A program made the translations under genes and the position numbers. The notes under the pieces were generated by a model. It saw only the letters and a program-made list of their open reading frames with translations. It was not told the origin of the DNA and ran no database searches. Shown here piece after piece: positions 61,183-64,000 of a stretch of DNA of 64,000 nt (its first letter is position 1; each line of letters opens with the position of its first letter). The stretch is taken from assembly GCF_001605895.1 (NCBI RefSeq), contig NZ_LUAW01000013.1, positions 65,401 to 129,400 on the forward strand, given 5' to 3'. This DNA is from Acinetobacter pragensis (GTDB taxonomy: Bacteria; Pseudomonadota; Gammaproteobacteria; Pseudomonadales; Moraxellaceae).

Positions 61183-62163
61183 TTAAAACCGCCGGCTAAA
61201 TCTCCGTCGGTATTCTAACGGGGTCAGTCCCGTTTTTTTATGAAATAAGCGCCTAAAAGAACTCGGGTCGCTATAGCCGACATCCTGCATAATAAAATCC
61301 AAGGACTGTTCAGTCTCCTCTAGGCGCTTACGCGCAGCTTCTATGCGAATTACCTGAACATACTGGTTCGGCGGAACATCTAAAGCCGCTTTAAAACGGC
61401 GGATCATGGTCCTGACTGTAATATTAAACTGCGCTGCTAATTCATCTAAAGTAAAACTGTGCTGAAAATTTTGCTCAATCCACTCCTGCATCTTCTGAAT
61501 CAGCATATCCTGATGCGGTTTACCGATTTTCATCAAAGAATAGGACAGCTGGCTGTCACGGCGGTAGTCGATGACAAACGATTTTGCAGATTGCATGGCC
61601 ACATCAAAGCCATAAAAACGTTCAATCAGATGCAGCCCCAAATCAAACCAGGCTAAGCCGCCTCCTGCGCAATAGACATGCTGGTCGCGGCTGATTAATT
61701 GATCAGCATTTAAATTCACCAGCGGATAGCGCTCATGGAACAGCTGCTGAAAGCCCCAGTGGGTTGTGGCCTGCCTATAGTTTAAAATGCCGGCCTCTGC
61801 CAAAAAGAAATTTCCCGTGCAATTGCCTGCAATAAGCTGGTATTGACGGTCTGCTGTTTGCAGCAATTCGACTAAATCCGGATTCAGCGCCAAAGTCTCA
61901 AAAATAGCGGCGCCAATGGTCGGCACAATCAGCACATCCGCTGGGCCAATCTGATGATAAGCCGTATCTGCCTGCAGCTTGATGCCATTAATGCATTGAA
62001 TGGGCAGCCCGTCCGGAGTAGCAATATCGACCTGAAACAGGCGTGTAATACTTTGATTCTGAATACGGTTCCAGCTCACGCCTGCCATGGCGAACAAATC
62101 TGTTACACCAGTAATGGCCGAAGCCAAGGCGCCATCAAATGCCAATATAACGATTCTTTTCAT
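61183..62163 (-). CDS. GlxA-family regulator (DJ-1/PfpI domain plus AraC HTH)
   Basis: A 326-aa regulator: N-terminal DJ-1/PfpI-like amidotransferase fold (about 1-190, with LIAGNCTGNFFLAEAGIL and YCAGGGLAWFDLGLHLIE) fused to a C-terminal AraC HTH pair (LDELAAQFNITVRTMIRRFK; QDVGYSDPSSFRRLFHKKTG, then LTPLEYRRRF). Such regulators respond to amino or betaine-like metabolites. It is divergent from an acyl-CoA dehydrogenase gene across about 160 nt, the likely target. Confidence 0.92.
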   Translation of the reverse strand: MKRIVILAFDGALASAITGVTDLFAMAGVSWNRIQNQSITRLFQVDIATPDGLPIQCINGIKLQADTAYHQIGPADVLIVPTIGAAIFETLALNPDLVELLQTADRQYQLIAGNCTGNFFLAEAGILNYRQATTHWGFQQLFHERYPLVNLNADQLISRDQHVYCAGGGLAWFDLGLHLIERFYGFDVAMQSAKSFVIDYRRDSQLSYSLMKIGKPHQDMLIQKMQEWIEQNFQHSFTLDELAAQFNITVRTMIRRFKAALDVPPNQYVQVIRIEAARKRLEETEQSLDFIMQDVGYSDPSSFRRLFHKKTGLTPLEYRRRFSRRF

Positions 62164-62325
62164 AGCGTCATTTCAATTATTTATGTAAAAACACCAATGA
62201 AGAATAAATAGCCCCAATTGGTTTTGTCATTTTTAACCTGTTAAGTGTCATTATTGACAATCCACTGGCAATAAATCAACTGCTAGTCTTTAAACATCAA
62301 ATAATGAATGATAAAGAGATGCCTG

Positions 62326-64000
62326 ATGGTTCAGCTGGTTAATGAAAAGGATTTAAACTTTCTGCTGTATGACGTGTTTAAGGCTGCAGAGCTGACACAG
62401 TTCCCCCGTTTTGCAGAACATGATACAGTCACTTTTAATAGTATTTTGGATACTGCCCGCGGCATTGCGGAAGATTTTTTTGCGCCGCACAATGCAAAAG
62501 CAGATCATCATGAACCTGCTTTTGATGGCAAAAAAGTAGAAACCATTCCTGAAGTCAAAACCGCTTGGAAACAGTTTGCCGATGCTGGCCTGCTTTGCGC
62601 GCAGCAGGATTATGCTGATGGCGGCATGCAATTGCCCACGCTCATTAACATGGCGGCAAATGCCTATTTTATGTCGGCCAACCCGTCAACCGTCGCCTAT
62701 TCTTTTTTAACGGCTGCTGCGGCCAATCTGATTCAAGCTTTTGGTACAGCAGAACAAAAAAGCGCTTTTTTACCGCATATGTTCAACGGCCGTTTTTCCG
62801 GCACGATGGCGATGACTGAACCGAATGTCGGATCTTCATTGGGTGATTTAACGACTAAAGCAACTTTGCAAGACGATGGCACGTACCGGATTAAAGGCCA
62901 GAAAATGTTTATTTCCGGCGGCGATCAGGATATTACGGAAAATATTGTGCATTTGGTGCTGGCGCGCATTCATAGTGCACCGCAAGGCGTTAAAGGCATT
63001 TCACTGTTTATTGTGCCTAAGTTTAAGGTTCATCCCGATGGTTCGCTGGCAGAACACAATGATGTTCAGCTGGCTGGCCTGCTGCATAAAATGGGATACC
63101 GCGGCACAACATCGACCGTACTGAATTTTGGAGAACAGGACAACTGTACCGGCTATTTGATTGGCGAGGCGGGTTCAGGCCTGAAGTATATGTTCAAAAT
63201 GATGAATGAAGCGCGCGTTGGTGTCGGCCTTGGCGCTGCCATGATTGGCTACCGCGGTTATTTGGAGTCTTTAGAATATGCCAAACACCGCCCGCAAGGC
63301 CGCGTCATCTCAAATAAAGACCCGCAAGCTCAGCCTGTCAGCATTATTCAGCATACCGATGTAAAACGCATGCTTTTGGCGCAGAAATCTTATGCAGAAG
63401 GATCTTTAGCGCTGTGCCTATTTACAGCGCGCCTGATTGATGAATATCAAGCCAGTGGCAATGAAGACAGCGCTCTTCTTTTAGATTTAATTACGCCTGT
63501 AGTGAAATCATTCCCGTCAGCCTACGGTCCAAAGGCCAATGATCTCGCCATACAGGTGCTTGGCGGCGCCGGCTATACGCGTGAGTATCCGCTGGAACAA
63601 TGCTACCGTGACAACCGCTTAAATCCTATTCACGAAGGGACTTTTGGCATCCAATCTCTTGATCTGCTGGGCAGAAAATTATGGCAGCACAACAGTAAAG
63701 GTTTCATGCTGTTAATACAGCGCATGCAGCAAACACTCCGTGAAACACAGCGGGATGACCTGCAAGCATTGGCGATGGTATTAAAGCTGCATTTAGACAC
63801 CGTACGAAAGACTACGCAGTTTTTAGGCCAAACGCTGACTCAAGGCCAAACCGATCTGGCTTTGGCCAACTCTGCTTTATATCTGGAAATGATGGGTAAA
63901 ATAATTATTGCATGGCTATGGCTAGAAATGGCAAATCAGGCTGTTTTGAAATATTCAGACAGCAGCCATGCCGAAGATCAGCATTTTATGGCGGGCAAAG
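62326..64000 (+). CDS. Acyl-CoA dehydrogenase (partial, runs off window)
   Basis: A large acyl-CoA dehydrogenase open from ATG 62326 (AAGAG upstream) through the window end, at least 558 residues. The N-terminus begins MVQLVNEKDLNFLLYD. AMTEPNVGSSLGDL carries the FAD-proximal motif, GYTREYPLEQCYRDNRL and NPIHEGTFGIQSLDLL the C-terminal catalytic region with catalytic Glu (HEGT). Its length and C-terminal extension fit the approximately 600-aa FadE-like branch with an acetyl-CoA-dehydrogenase-C-like domain. Divergent from the GlxA regulator. Acyl-chain specificity is not readable. Confidence 0.9.
   Translation, partial: MVQLVNEKDLNFLLYDVFKAAELTQFPRFAEHDTVTFNSILDTARGIAEDFFAPHNAKADHHEPAFDGKKVETIPEVKTAWKQFADAGLLCAQQDYADGGMQLPTLINMAANAYFMSANPSTVAYSFLTAAAANLIQAFGTAEQKSAFLPHMFNGRFSGTMAMTEPNVGSSLGDLTTKATLQDDGTYRIKGQKMFISGGDQDITENIVHLVLARIHSAPQGVKGISLFIVPKFKVHPDGSLAEHNDVQLAGLLHKMGYRGTTSTVLNFGEQDNCTGYLIGEAGSGLKYMFKMMNEARVGVGLGAAMIGYRGYLESLEYAKHRPQGRVISNKDPQAQPVSIIQHTDVKRMLLAQKSYAEGSLALCLFTARLIDEYQASGNEDSALLLDLITPVVKSFPSAYGPKANDLAIQVLGGAGYTREYPLEQCYRDNRLNPIHEGTFGIQSLDLLGRKLWQHNSKGFMLLIQRMQQTLRETQRDDLQALAMVLKLHLDTVRKTTQFLGQTLTQGQTDLALANSALYLEMMGKIIIAWLWLEMANQAVLKYSDSSHAEDQHFMAGK

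Overview
The window looks like chromosomal DNA of an Acinetobacter-type gammaproteobacterium (inference from gene content; no rRNA or marker gene is present). Pointers are a UmuD/LexA-fold repressor with a GGKRNGAGRK-type N-terminus, a MesX/MesD folate-independent methionine synthase pair, the fatty-acid desaturase/ferredoxin-reductase pair, many AraC-type regulators next to FadL-like porins, and moderately AT-rich base composition. I see no tRNA, rRNA, CRISPR array, insertion sequence or prophage.

Layout. 1-5.9 kb: a five-gene operon (extradiol dioxygenase, FAH-family hydrolase, acyl-CoA ligase, small SRPBCC-like protein, FadL-like porin) that reads like an uncharacterised ring-cleavage and CoA-activation pathway. 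6-9.8 kb (minus): mesX-mesD-flavin reductase-TauE/SafE permease behind a perfect MetR-type palindrome. 10-11.1 kb: periplasmic L-asparaginase. 11.5-18.8 kb: a second catabolic block (SnoaL-like, variant MBL protein, AraC regulator, SCP2, VOC, Zn-type dehydrogenase, MBL hydrolase, second FadL paralogue). 18.8-23.9 kb: AraC regulator diverging from an SDR plus bile-acid:Na+ symporter-family transporter, then an orphan umuD-type gene and an hdhA-like 7-alpha-hydroxysteroid dehydrogenase. 24-26.3 kb: a gene-poor islet of small unknown genes, including an unlisted 42-aa lipoprotein.

26.3-35.8 kb: ABC exporter and MaoC hydratase, AraC regulator, gcvH, a DOPA-dioxygenase family protein, an MFS transporter, a PilT/PilU-type ATPase, and a DAHP synthase. 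The DAHP synthase has an elaborate leader: a sigma70 promoter, a short leader peptide ending in a Tyr/Phe/Trp cluster, a competing-hairpin attenuator, then a second aromatic-rich leader peptide and a hairpin next to the enzyme's ribosome binding site. 36-49 kb: ABC-F ATPase, desaturase and reductase, formaldehyde-detoxifying frmA, a phospholipase D-like lipoprotein, a MocR regulator diverging from an EamA transporter, and repair or housekeeping genes.

49-64 kb: a Fur-box-preceded enterochelin-esterase-like gene carrying both a frameshift at its signal peptide and a perfect 114-bp in-frame tandem duplication; ada-alkB; a minus-strand operon (acyl-CoA dehydrogenase, APH-like kinase, histidine phosphatase, SDR) resembling the split parts of ACAD10/11 and the Lva 4-hydroxyacyl-CoA route; a secreted or membrane nuclease; a MarR-MFS pair; a GlxA regulator; and an acyl-CoA dehydrogenase running off the end. 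The most interesting items are the tandem aromatic leader peptides, the MetR-linked MesXD module with its flavin reductase, the doubly damaged esterase and the uncharacterised catabolic clusters.
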